DNA of 64,000 nt from an uncultured Acidobacteriota bacterium. Its GTDB lineage: Bacteria > Acidobacteriota > Terriglobia > Terriglobales > Acidobacteriaceae. Both the position numbers and the translations under genes were made by a program. The notes beneath the pieces were generated by a model. It was not told where the DNA came from. It was given only the letters and a program-made list of their open reading frames with translations, and did no database searches. Shown here piece by piece: positions 18,962-26,935 of the stretch (position 1 is the first letter of the stretch; each line of letters opens with the position of its first letter). The stretch lies in NCBI GenBank assembly GCA_903832055.1, contig CAILAC010000013.1:426676-490675 (forward strand), in the 5' to 3' direction.

Positions 18962-19290
18962 TGAGCCGCGAATGAGCCTATAGCTTCGCCCTGTGAGTCA
19001 CATTTCGTGTCCCTTTTCAATCCTCTGATCCCTACCTGCTCGCTCAACTAAAGGTCAAAGTTCGACATAGAGCAGGTACTCTGTCCACCACTTTTACAAC
19101 TTACCCACCATTCACCACCGCTACGAATTACTCTTGCGCTGCACTATCTGCATGCCTCGGCTTGTTCTGTTCACACCTGATACATGCTTCCAATCTCGTT
19201 CGTACTACGATTATCTGGATGTTCGCTCACCTGCTAATGTCCATTTATGACTTCGGTCATTCGACGCCAACCTTAGCCACCTGCAAATGC
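18962..19290. other. 329-bp spacer without a gene
   Basis: Lies between two minus-strand genes. Only short unconvincing frames are present. I searched by eye for a -24/-12 (GG/GC) sigma-54 element on the minus strand and saw none that fits. Confidence 0.6.
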
Positions 19291-20247
19291 CTAATGCGGC
19301 TTCCTGTAACGGCTCCGATACCCTTCCGGCCCGTTTCGAATAATCCACTCGCCAAGTCTATTCAGAGGTACGTCGCCCCAGGGCGTCCGAAGTGATCTGC
19401 TGGAGTCACTCCTTGCCATTGAAGAAGTATCATGTAGGGGATCGACCGCATCTTTGCGCGCCAATTCATACCTGAGTTCCGTAACAAGTGCTTCGATTTC
19501 ACCTAGAATCACGGATCGTGCCACTCGATTCTCCAGCTCGCGAAGATTTCCGGGCCAATACCATTCCTCCAGAATCTGGAGAACTGGCATTGTCAATCGC
19601 GGCGGACTCTTTTTGAACTTGTTAGCCATGCGTTCCGCGAAGAAATCCCACAATACTGGAATATCTTCTTTGCGCTTACGAAGCGCTGACGGTCGCAGAC
19701 ATAGAGCACTCACACAACAAAACAGATCCTGTCTGAATCTACCCAGGCTTACTTCCGATAACAACTCCAGCTTCGTGCTGCAGATAACGCGCACATTGGC
19801 CCTCCGCTCCACAGTGTCACCCACTCGGGTGTAACTCCCTTCCCGCAATAGCCGAAGTAGCTTTTCTTGAAGATTCAGGTGCATATCCTCAATTTGCGAA
19901 ATGAATAGCGTTCCGCCCTCCGCCGCATCAACTAAGCCGTTTCTGCCACTCCTGATACCCTGGAATGCATCCTTCTCATACCCGAATAACTCTCTCTCTA
20001 GAACCTTCGGTGGCATTCCGCAACAGCCAATGCTTACGAATGGCCCTTGGCCCCGTTCGGAACGTTGATGCACGTATCTCGCAACCAATTGCTTGCCGAT
20101 TCCACTCTCGCCTTGAACAAGAAACGGAGTATGGCAGCTTAACGTGGACTCAACATGAACTCGAAGATCCTGCATCGGAGCAGAAGCACCAAATATGACT
20201 GCCTCACTCGGCAGATCGTCCGTAATCGTCCGGCGGATACCCACCAT
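19291..20247 (-). CDS. Sigma-54 activator-like AAA+ protein with degenerate motifs and no HTH
   Basis: 318 residues related to the central AAA+ domain of NtrC-family enhancer-binding proteins. Walker A is intact (GESGIGKQ, 46-53). The sigma-54 contact loop, GAFTGA in active relatives, reads DAFQGI (93-98). Walker B, normally LLLDE, reads LFISQ, so both acidic residues (117-118) are lost. The region after the AAA+ part ends without a recognisable Fis-type HTH. ATP hydrolysis and classical sigma-54 activation therefore look unlikely; a regulatory or decaying role is more plausible. It is upstream of the NusG-like gene on the same strand. Confidence 0.85.
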   Translation of the reverse strand: MVGIRRTITDDLPSEAVIFGASAPMQDLRVHVESTLSCHTPFLVQGESGIGKQLVARYVHQRSERGQGPFVSIGCCGMPPKVLERELFGYEKDAFQGIRSGRNGLVDAAEGGTLFISQIEDMHLNLQEKLLRLLREGSYTRVGDTVERRANVRVICSTKLELLSEVSLGRFRQDLFCCVSALCLRPSALRKRKEDIPVLWDFFAERMANKFKKSPPRLTMPVLQILEEWYWPGNLRELENRVARSVILGEIEALVTELRYELARKDAVDPLHDTSSMARSDSSRSLRTPWGDVPLNRLGEWIIRNGPEGYRSRYRKPH

Positions 20248-20432
20248 AATCTCTCCAACGGCTTTTGCCGTTTAGGTACGCCTTCACCATTGCACATCAG
20301 TTGCCAAAGTTGGGTTATGTGTATTTATGTTGGTCGAGTCTTATCTCTTCGATAATTCATAGACTTAGGGGTTATCTTGATAGTTTGTTCCAGTTGGGCT
20401 GTGTGGATCATGTACCGTAATGCTGCATTCTT

Positions 20433-20447
20433 TTGCATACTATGCAA
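20433..20447. promoter_or_regulatory. 15-bp palindrome upstream of the AAA+ gene
   Basis: TTGCATA-C-TATGCAA is a perfect palindrome in an AT-rich part of the spacer, about 190 bp upstream of the minus-strand AAA+ gene. Its binding protein is unknown. Confidence 0.35.
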
Positions 20448-20906
20448 TTCAAAGCATATTTTTGCTTGAAGTATCCCTCTTGAGGTAATCCAAGTATGAA
20501 TGGAGACGGGTTTCGCGCTCCCGCCGCAGTCACACCTACGCGGGAGACGGGCTAGTCCAGGGCCACAAATTGGGAGTTCGTCATACCAGAGTGCACCTCA
20601 GGTCCCGGTTCCGTATTCACTTGATGCGGTCATCTTCACAGTGCCCCGGGGCCCTGCGGTGGGGTTTCAATCTGCGCGTCGTCGAGATATATGATGTTGG
20701 GATCGATTTGAACGCTCAAGGCAGCCAAAGCGACTCCTGCGCCGCTCATTGGCACTGCGAGCGCTGCGCATCACGGCAATCACGCAAGGTCAGGTTGCCC
20801 TTGATGCTTGGCGCAACGGGTAGTGAAGATGGTTTTCAGGGAGATGCACGCGACACCGGCTTCCACGCCATAAGGCGCGACGAGCAGCACGTCTTGGAGC
20901 CAACCC

Positions 20907-20942
20907 GTTTGAGTCCGGCGGTGATAGCCGCCGGATTCAAAC
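20907..20942. repeat. 15-bp hairpin
   Basis: GTTTGAGTCCGGCGG pairs with CCGCCGGATTCAAAC across a six-base loop (TGATAG), with a single G-T pair. It lacks a T-run and is not next to a stop codon of a confirmed gene. It could be a mobile-element end or a REP-like sequence. Confidence 0.5.
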
Positions 20943-21017
20943 CCAACCTTCACTGCGTCAACTACGTCTGAACCACCACCATCCCTGCAATCAGGAATGC
21001 TGCTGAGTCTTTATCAT

Positions 21018-21045
21018 GCAGCATCTCTCATTTCCGAGATGCTGC
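21018..21045. repeat. 10-bp perfect hairpin downstream of the GH12-like gene
   Basis: GCAGCATCTC and GAGATGCTGC flank an 8-nt loop. It is about 85 bp past the stop of the minus-strand gene ending at 21130. No T-run follows on either strand, so any terminator function would be weak. Confidence 0.4.
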
Positions 21046-21129
21046 ACTTGAGCGTTAAGTACACTTTTACAGGAATTGGGGTGATAGCCTGATCATCAAT
21101 TCCAACTGTCCGCGGGATAAGACAATCGC

Positions 21130-22083
21130 TTACGGACTTACGACTCCGGTCAGATTGGTTGGAGCCGCTGGCTGGGAGCTTGATGTTTGGCTGATCTCAA
21201 AGTGGTTTAGCGAAAGAGTGTACGACTGGGTCGGACTCGCTCCAAATTCAGTCCCCAGCTCGATACCTGCCACGTACTGATAGCTGCTGTTGCCATAGGC
21301 AGTTACGCCAGCCTTCAGTAGATCGAGCAAGTTTATCTTCAATTCGCCTGATGCAATACCAGGCATGGTGTGGGGGTAAAACAGGACGTTCGTCCCTCCG
21401 ACGTATTCATCAAAGCTAAACGTAGTTGAAACTCCGTTGAGCGTCACAGGTTCACTAATAGTTTTGATGAAATTGCCGCCTCCGAAATTGACGAAGCTGT
21501 AATAAGGCAGGATTTCGACTTCAAGGCATTGGGAGCTGTCCGATGGAGAACTCGAATTGCATACCCATTCATCGAAGAGTAGGTCAATGTCGCTTCCCGT
21601 GATGGTGCCGGTCAGGCCATACTTGACATCCACCGTTAAAGAAGACATCGCGGAGAGTTGCTTTGGAAATTGGGGGGGTTGATCTTGGTAGCAGTCCATC
21701 CAAGGATCGCATCCATAAAGCACAAAGGGAAACGCATCGACGCCGCCGCCTGGAAGTCCGGTCAGACTCATTGTCGTGGTAAAGGATCCGGAGCCGCTAT
21801 ACTTCTGTATGATCGTACCGCTGCCGGAACTTATACCCCAGGGGTTATCGTACATCAGCCAAAGGTTTTTGGAAGAGTTTGTAGCGAGGGTTACAGCGCC
21901 AGTAATGCCGCCGGATCCCGGAGCGCTATAGGTTGTTGAAATAGGACTCGCGCTATTAAGCGAAGAGTCGGAAGTGGTTAGGGTTTGTGCACTTTGCGGA
22001 GTAGGCAAAAGTGCCACTCCGATAAGTGCAATGAAAAATACTCTTGCTAGAGAGTTGGGGGGCACACTTAGCAATTGAGGCAT
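21130..22083 (-). CDS. Secreted GH12-like beta-glucanase family protein, C-terminally shortened
   Basis: About 317 residues from the ATG at 22083, chosen for its ribosome site (AAGGA) and signal peptide (VFFIALIGVALL, ending SAQ). The body is beta-rich; DIDLLFDEW and LEVEILPYY resemble the paired acidic strands of glycoside hydrolase family 12, where one Glu is the nucleophile. The assignment is tentative. The protein ends with PAAPTNLTGVVSP and a stop: this phrase commonly opens a fibronectin III module in acidobacterial enzymes, so a C-terminal module seems lost. A carbohydrate-binding role without catalysis is the main alternative. Confidence 0.55.
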   Translation of the reverse strand: MPQLLSVPPNSLARVFFIALIGVALLPTPQSAQTLTTSDSSLNSASPISTTYSAPGSGGITGAVTLATNSSKNLWLMYDNPWGISSGSGTIIQKYSGSGSFTTTMSLTGLPGGGVDAFPFVLYGCDPWMDCYQDQPPQFPKQLSAMSSLTVDVKYGLTGTITGSDIDLLFDEWVCNSSSPSDSSQCLEVEILPYYSFVNFGGGNFIKTISEPVTLNGVSTTFSFDEYVGGTNVLFYPHTMPGIASGELKINLLDLLKAGVTAYGNSSYQYVAGIELGTEFGASPTQSYTLSLNHFEISQTSSSQPAAPTNLTGVVSP

Positions 22084-22742
22084 TCGATCATCCTTGATTT
22101 GGTATTTGAGCTGCGGAACCAGTAAGGCGGAAAGAGCGGAGGAAGCGCTCACTGGAATCGCCAAGAGGCAACAGACTCGGTGGGATCCGAGAATTTGCCA
22201 GTACGAGCCGGTAGGGATGCCCGAAAAACATGTGCACCCTGATCCGGTTTGGCCGCGGGGAAATACCCGGTTCCATGCTCGTCTCGGCCGTGAACATCAC
22301 GCGAACTCGTCGCTGACGCGCCCAATAAAGGAATGTTCACGTCGATTGTACCAGAATACGAATCGCCGATTTCGACACCTTTTGAATGCTGTGCGCAACC
22401 TTACCTACTTGATCTTGTGCTCCGATACGTTCCCTTGGTTGATCCGGAGGCATAAAACACCCAACGAGTTGTTCTTCCCGTCTGACCAGAGTTGAGGTGC
22501 CGGCATCCCAAAGAAGTGCTGTCCGCAATGCTGAACGACGATGTGTTGAGGTCTTCGGACAGTGACTTCGAGGCACTGTCCGCGCAGCCATATTCAACCT
22601 TCGATCTGGCTGAAGTATCTGCTGCGAACACGACGGTTGCAGGTCTCTCAATCGATTCATTCCGATAGCCCTTGGCAGAGCAGACTCGATCTCTAACTCT
22701 CGTTCGAAGCGATATCGTCACCATTCACTGCTCATTTGAAAA
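22084..22742. other. 659-bp spacer without a supported gene
   Basis: Lies between two minus-strand genes. Open frames exist on both strands but lack codon bias, ribosome sites and recognisable motifs. It should hold the promoter of the GH12-like gene; none stands out. Confidence 0.5.
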
Positions 22743-23759
22743 TCAGTCACTACCTGTGGGGTCAAAGTGATGATGCATGCCAGGGATAAGGCCATGTTGT
22801 TGAATCTTGTAAAGCAGCGCCCGATAACTAATATTGAGACTCTTGGCTGCTTGCCTGCGATTCCATCCTGAAGCATTGAGCGCTTCCTGAATCATCAGTG
22901 ACTCGATGCGATCCTTGACAACGCGCACTGCTGACCGCATGCCTGGATGCTTATCCCCTAAGTGTGTTGCAGTCTCCCGCCTCTCTGCATCGGCGGCCAA
23001 AGCGATCTTTGTTTCAAGTTCGTGGATTGCCGCCGACTCGTCCTGCATGATAATCGTGCGCGTGACAAAGTTACGTAACTCGCGCACATTTCCGTGCCAG
23101 TCGCTTAATTGTGCAGCATCCATCAGCCTCGATGTGAAATGATTAAACCCGTGAGCTTTCATCTCTGGCGGAGTGCGCCGAATCGTTTCCTCGATTAGAT
23201 ATGGAATTTCTTCCCGTCGCTCACGAAGAGGCGGAACCGTGATCGTAAAGACATTCAGTCGATAGTAAAGATCTTCCCTGAAACTCTTGTCAGCCAAAGC
23301 TGACTCCATGTGAATGTTTGTGGCTGCCAGAACCCGTACATCTACTTTAGTTGGTTGCTGCCCTCCCAAACGCGTGAACTGGCCTTCCTGCAATACATGC
23401 AGTAACTTTGCTTGCATGTGAGCGCTGATTTCTCCAATCTCGTCGAGCAACAGTGTCCCGCCGTTCGCAAGTTCAAACTTTCCTGGCTTGTCCCGAACGG
23501 CTCCCGTAAACGCTCCCTGATGATGCCCAAAAAGCTCACTCTCCAACAAATCCATGGGCAGCGCTGCACAGTTTATGTTCAGAAATTTCTGCCGACTGCG
23601 CCGTGAATGCTTGTGGATCAGGCGGGCCACCACTTCCTTGCCCGTACCGCTCTCGCCGAGGATCAATACGGTGACATCAACCTCAGCCAGCAGTTTTACT
23701 TGCCGATAGATCTCAAGCATTGAGGGCGAGGCGGCTATGAAAAAGCAGTTTGCTCCCAA
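22743..23759 (-). CDS. Sigma-54-dependent activator: AAA+ and Fis-type HTH
   Basis: Enhancer-binding protein that hydrolyses ATP to open sigma-54 promoters. 338 residues from a TTG at 23759. All key motifs are intact: Walker A GESGTGKE (35-42), the sigma-54 contact loop GAFTGA (82-87), Walker B LLLDE (106-107), the FREDLYYRL arginine-finger region, and a C-terminal Fis-type HTH (NRRQAAKSLNISYRALLYK). The frame is the same as that of the pseudo-receiver gene upstream, and only one TAA at 23829-23831 separates them, so this may be the C-terminal part of a single regulator. If translated alone, the TTG start has no strong ribosome site. Confidence 0.9.
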   Translation of the reverse strand: MGANCFFIAASPSMLEIYRQVKLLAEVDVTVLILGESGTGKEVVARLIHKHSRRSRQKFLNINCAALPMDLLESELFGHHQGAFTGAVRDKPGKFELANGGTLLLDEIGEISAHMQAKLLHVLQEGQFTRLGGQQPTKVDVRVLAATNIHMESALADKSFREDLYYRLNVFTITVPPLRERREEIPYLIEETIRRTPPEMKAHGFNHFTSRLMDAAQLSDWHGNVRELRNFVTRTIIMQDESAAIHELETKIALAADAERRETATHLGDKHPGMRSAVRVVKDRIESLMIQEALNASGWNRRQAAKSLNISYRALLYKIQQHGLIPGMHHHFDPTGSD

Positions 23760-23828
23760 TTCTTCCAGTAAAGGCCCGTTTGTCTTAGTCCCGACATCGC
23801 GGCAAATCGAGCTTTCTGCCTCGTGTGA

Positions 23829-24224
23829 TTAAAGATTCGGTGCAAAAATCTGCTCTGCCCGGCCGCTTTCACCGACCAGCGTCTCCAAATCCTGTCGCGT
23901 GACAGGTTTTGTCAGAGACCGCCTGATGCCAAACTCACGCATCTCCGTGAGGAGTCGCTGCTCACCAATCCCGAGAATGAGGCAGACACTGCTCGCAGGC
24001 GCATTAAGTGCCAGGACTCTACAGTGTTCTCGATCATCTGGATTAGAGTTGTCGGGTTCGACGAGCACCAGATCCGGGTCGACCCCGTTCTGCAGCAGCG
24101 CCGAGGCCTGCAGGTAGTCGCGAGCCTGGATCACGCGATGACCTTCCCCCTCCAGGATGAATCGGACCAGATTCTTCGTTTCTGGATCCCTAATAACTGC
24201 CAACACGAGCAGAACTGAACTCAC
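23829..24224 (-). CDS. Degenerate receiver domain, N-terminal part of a split NtrC-type regulator
   Basis: About 131 residues from a GTG at 24224 (ribosome site GAAGG, 7-nt spacing). The fold pattern is a CheY-like receiver: LLVLAVIRDPE, ILEGEGHRV, DPDLVLVEPDN, LTKPV. The acidic pocket pair reads Ile-Arg, and the phosphorylated Asp is replaced by Glu (residue 56); the Lys in LTKP is kept. It is thus a pseudo-receiver, and a Glu at this spot can imitate phosphorylation. The stop codon TAA is in frame with the sigma-54 activator that follows, and about 23 sense codons lie between this stop and the next gene's TTG. Confidence 0.75.
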   Translation of the reverse strand: MSSVLLVLAVIRDPETKNLVRFILEGEGHRVIQARDYLQASALLQNGVDPDLVLVEPDNSNPDDREHCRVLALNAPASSVCLILGIGEQRLLTEMREFGIRRSLTKPVTRQDLETLVGESGRAEQIFAPNL

Positions 24225-24558
24225 TTTTGCACCTTCGTTCAGGCTTTGCTCCACTGCGCCAGCCAATTCACGGCGAAAAGTTGTTCCAGATTCGCCAGAA
24301 TCGCGGTCGGAGTCAGGGGGGGACTTCGACTTTCGAGGTTCGGCTTTGCAACAGCGACAAATCCGTGGTGATTTGAGAAACCCGGGCCAAGTACAACAAT
24401 CAATTAGCAAACTCTCCGAAAAAGCCTTTTGCTTTCATGAGTGGAGTGAAATTCTCCAGCTTCATCGATTTAGCTTCTCGGTTGTTTTGACTACGCCAAC
24501 GAAAGTAATCAATTGCTTTGGCATTGTCAATAACTCTTTACGGAAATAGTTGATTTAG

Positions 24559-24597
24559 TCAAGGTCCATCATGGCGGTCTGCCATGACTTCTTGCAT
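24559..24597 (-). CDS. Possible 12-residue leader peptide
   Basis: Reading MQEVMADRHDGP and a stop, from an ATG at 24597 preceded by AGGAGG (24606-24611) with 8-nt spacing, the best ribosome site in this part of the window. It lies between a CRP-like palindrome upstream and the pseudo-receiver gene 330 bp downstream on the same strand. It could be a leader peptide, or the start of a gene later destroyed. No protein family is recognised. Confidence 0.3.
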   Translation of the reverse strand: MQEVMADRHDGP

Positions 24598-24649
24598 GAC
24601 AAATACCTCCTATCGCTTTTAAGTATGGTCGGTAAAAGACTGCACATGA

Positions 24650-24665
24650 TGTGATTTTCGTCACA
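24650..24665. promoter_or_regulatory. Perfect CRP/FNR-family-like palindrome
   Basis: TGTGA-TTTTCG-TCACA matches the TGTGA-N6-TCACA form bound by CRP-family regulators. It lies about 40 bp upstream of the strong ribosome site of the tiny minus-strand ORF, a normal distance for a control site. Confidence 0.45.
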
Positions 24666-25194
24666 GTTCCCGCAACGAGTCTGCCTCTGGTCATGACGAT
24701 TTTTAGGCAAAATGTTGCGACGATTTACCCTGACGATTGACCGTATCCAGGGCAGCCAGCAGCCTCACCACCGTCTGTGCTCCCGTCATCGGAACTCTTC
24801 GTTCAGACACTGAAGCGTCAGTCTCTGGTCCATCAAGCGTCCACTAAACGGTCTCTACATCCACAGAAACCACGCTTGTCATGTGCGGCTTCGGGGACTT
24901 TCATGGATCGTATTCAACTCAACTTCGGTCCTTTCAACAAGACCAACTCGCATCCTGCGCGGCCCGAATTAAGTCCTGGACCAACACTCGATCTGGGACG
25001 ACTGGATTTCGATTCAACTGCCCCGCACGAGATCAACTGCCAGCAATGTTCCGTACAAATACATTCATTGGAAACCCAGCGAAGCCAAATCTCCGGCGCT
25101 CAAATCCACAGTCTCTACCTTATTTCACGGGCCTGTTCGGCCTTCTCTTGACATAAGGGAAGGCCAATCATTACATTGAGTCGGTCCCGATGTT

Positions 25195-25228
25195 GTGCGA
25201 TTTACGATAGCACGTGCGATTATCGCAC
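25195..25228. promoter_or_regulatory. Tandem operator sites before the aromatic pathway operon
   Basis: A perfect palindrome GTGCGAT-T-ATCGCAC (25214-25228) and a weaker copy beginning GTGCGATTTACG (25195), start-to-start distance 19 bp. A matching tandem pair with the same spacing is in the iclR-pcaF gap at 38834-38867. The IclR regulator encoded in this cluster is the natural candidate to bind. Its closeness to the start codon (17 bp) suggests overlap with the promoter. Confidence 0.65.
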
Positions 25229-25244
25229 TTTTGAAAGAGTAACC

Positions 25245-26108
25245 TTGGCTCAGACCACGACACTCCGCGAAGCAATCGCCGCGCTCGTTCACGACGGCTC
25301 AGTTCTCGCCATGGAGGGTTTCACGCATCTCATTCCGTTCGCCGCCGGCCATGAAGTCATTCGCCAGGGTCGCAAGAATCTCACCCTCATTCGCATGACC
25401 CCAGACCTCATCTACGACCAGATGATCGGTATGGGTTGCGCATCAAGGCTTGTCTTCTCCTGGGGCGGCAATCCCGGCGTTGGTTCTCTGCACCGTTTTC
25501 GCGACGCAATACAAAACAGTTGGCCCGCGCCTCTCGCTATTGAAGAGCATAGCCACGCAGACATGGCGGCCCGCTATCAGGCTGGGGCCTCAGGTCTTCC
25601 GTTTGCCGTCCTCCGCGGCTATGTCGGCTCTGATATTCCCAAATACAATCCCTCAAACAGCTCCGTAACCTGCCCCTTTACCGGCGAAGTACTGGCGGCA
25701 ACCCGGGCTCTGACTCCTGACGTCGCCATCATCCATGCCCAGAAAGCCGACCGCAAAGGCAATGTCCTGATCCAGGGCATCACCGGAATTCAAAAGGAAG
25801 CAGTCCTCGCGTCAAAAAAGGCGATCGTCACAGTAGAGGAAATCGTCGACCACCTGGAAGCGCCCATGAACTCCTGCGTCCTTCCCTCATGGGTCGTCTC
25901 GTACGTCTGCGAAGTCCCCGGCGGCGCCTTCCCCTCCTACGCGCACGGCTATTACAGCCGGGACAATGCGTTCTGCAAAGCCTGGGATGGAATATCAAGA
26001 GATCGAGAGACCTTCCTCGCGTGGATGCGCGAGCATGTATTGAATACCGAGGACTTTGCCGAATTTCGACGCAGCCTCAACCGGGCAGCGGAGGCACAAT
26101 TTGGCTGA
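25245..26108 (+). CDS. catI: 3-oxoadipate CoA-transferase, subunit A (CatI/GctA type)
   Basis: With the next gene, moves CoA from succinyl-CoA to 3-oxoadipate, the penultimate step of the beta-ketoadipate route. About 287 residues from a TTG at 25245, chosen because the ribosome site GAAAGAG sits 5 nt before it and the family N-terminus (LREAIAALVHDGSVLAMEGF) begins there; earlier codons would run through the operator. Length and sequence style fit CatI and glutaconate CoA-transferase A (about 280-320) rather than the shorter PcaI. The context of pca genes makes 3-oxoadipate the likely substrate. Confidence 0.85.
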   Translation: MAQTTTLREAIAALVHDGSVLAMEGFTHLIPFAAGHEVIRQGRKNLTLIRMTPDLIYDQMIGMGCASRLVFSWGGNPGVGSLHRFRDAIQNSWPAPLAIEEHSHADMAARYQAGASGLPFAVLRGYVGSDIPKYNPSNSSVTCPFTGEVLAATRALTPDVAIIHAQKADRKGNVLIQGITGIQKEAVLASKKAIVTVEEIVDHLEAPMNSCVLPSWVVSYVCEVPGGAFPSYAHGYYSRDNAFCKAWDGISRDRETFLAWMREHVLNTEDFAEFRRSLNRAAEAQFG

Positions 26109-26883
26109 TCTCGCATATACATCCAACGAAATCATGACAATTGCTGCCGCCCGAAGGCTTGCCGACGGCATGGTGTGCTTCGTCGGAATCGGCATGCCCA
26201 GCGCAGCGGCCAATCTCGCTCGCTCATTGCATGCACCCGAGGTGGTCCTTATATATGAGTCAGGAACAATTGGAGCCAAGCCCACCGTGCTTCCCCTCTC
26301 AATTGGAGACGGAGAACTAGCTGAAACCGCTGATGCCGTGGTCTCGGTGCCTGAGATATTTCGTTACTGGCTCCAGGCCGGACGAGTCGATGTCGGCTTT
26401 CTCGGAGCCGCCCAGATCGACAAATTCGGCAACATCAATACCACAATGATCGGCGGCACCTACGCTTCGCCCCAGGTCCGCCTTCCCGGTGCGGGTGGAG
26501 CACCAGAAATCGCAACTGCCTCAAAGGAAGTCTGGATCATCCTCAAGCAGAACAAACGAACATTCGTCGAAAGCCTGCATTTTGTCACATCCGCCGGCCA
26601 CCAACCCGGAGCCCCTGGCACAGCTATCCGGGGCCGGGGACCTACCGTCGTCATCACCGACCTCGGAGTACTTACACCCGATCCGGAAACAATGGAATTC
26701 ACCCTGAGCGCGCTTCACCCCGGCGTTACAGTGGAACAGGCTCGGGCCGCAACTGGATGGGAACTCAAGGTCGCTCTTCATCTTGAAACAACCCCTGACC
26801 CCACCCCGGCAGAGTTGGCCGCATTGCGTGATCTCTACGCCCGCACTGAAGCAGCCCATGGTTCAGCATCGACAGAGGGCTGA
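26101..26883 (+). CDS. catJ: 3-oxoadipate CoA-transferase, subunit B (CatJ/GctB type)
   Basis: Catalytic subunit of the transferase. 260 residues, the length of CatJ. The active-site Glu that forms the acyl-glutamate intermediate is in IYESGTIGAKP. Start TTG at 26101, set by the GGAGG just before it; it overlaps the end of the subunit A gene by 8 bp, so translation is coupled. GFLGAAQIDKFGNINTT is another conserved block. Glutaconate as substrate is the alternative from homology alone; the pca neighbours argue against it. Confidence 0.85.
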   Translation: MADLAYTSNEIMTIAAARRLADGMVCFVGIGMPSAAANLARSLHAPEVVLIYESGTIGAKPTVLPLSIGDGELAETADAVVSVPEIFRYWLQAGRVDVGFLGAAQIDKFGNINTTMIGGTYASPQVRLPGAGGAPEIATASKEVWIILKQNKRTFVESLHFVTSAGHQPGAPGTAIRGRGPTVVITDLGVLTPDPETMEFTLSALHPGVTVEQARAATGWELKVALHLETTPDPTPAELAALRDLYARTEAAHGSASTEG

Positions 26884-26935
26884 TCGCAAAAAGCAACGAA
26901 ACAGGATCCATAAGGTTGACTCCAGGAGTCGCGAA

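Larger units (their letters stand above)
20248..21129. other. 882-bp degenerate spacer with hairpins
   Basis: No gene I can support. On the minus strand 20500-20971 contains short open runs with Ala/Gly-rich coding flavour separated by stops, which may be remains of a secreted protein, but no family is recognised. The spacer holds a 15-bp hairpin (20907-20942), a 10-bp hairpin (21018-21045) and a palindrome (20433-20447). Confidence 0.5.
24225..25244. other. 1-kb spacer with a tiny ORF, a CRP-like site and the pca operator
   Basis: Divergent control region between the sigma-54 regulator (minus) and the aromatic pathway operon (plus). It contains a 12-codon ORF with a perfect ribosome site (24559-24611), a perfect TGTGA-N6-TCACA palindrome (24650-24665) and tandem operator-like sites before the CoA transferase gene (25195-25228). 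Longer open frames at 24780-25150 show no coding signature. Confidence 0.6.

Noticed and set aside
20570..20971. A 133-codon plus-strand frame in the degenerate spacer
   Set aside because: Arg/Cys/His-rich product without any motif; the minus strand of the same region has more coding flavour but is broken by stops.
24777..25151. A 124-codon open frame in the regulator-pca spacer
   Set aside because: No ribosome site, no domain, poor codon bias, and it ends before the operator region; best seen as chance.
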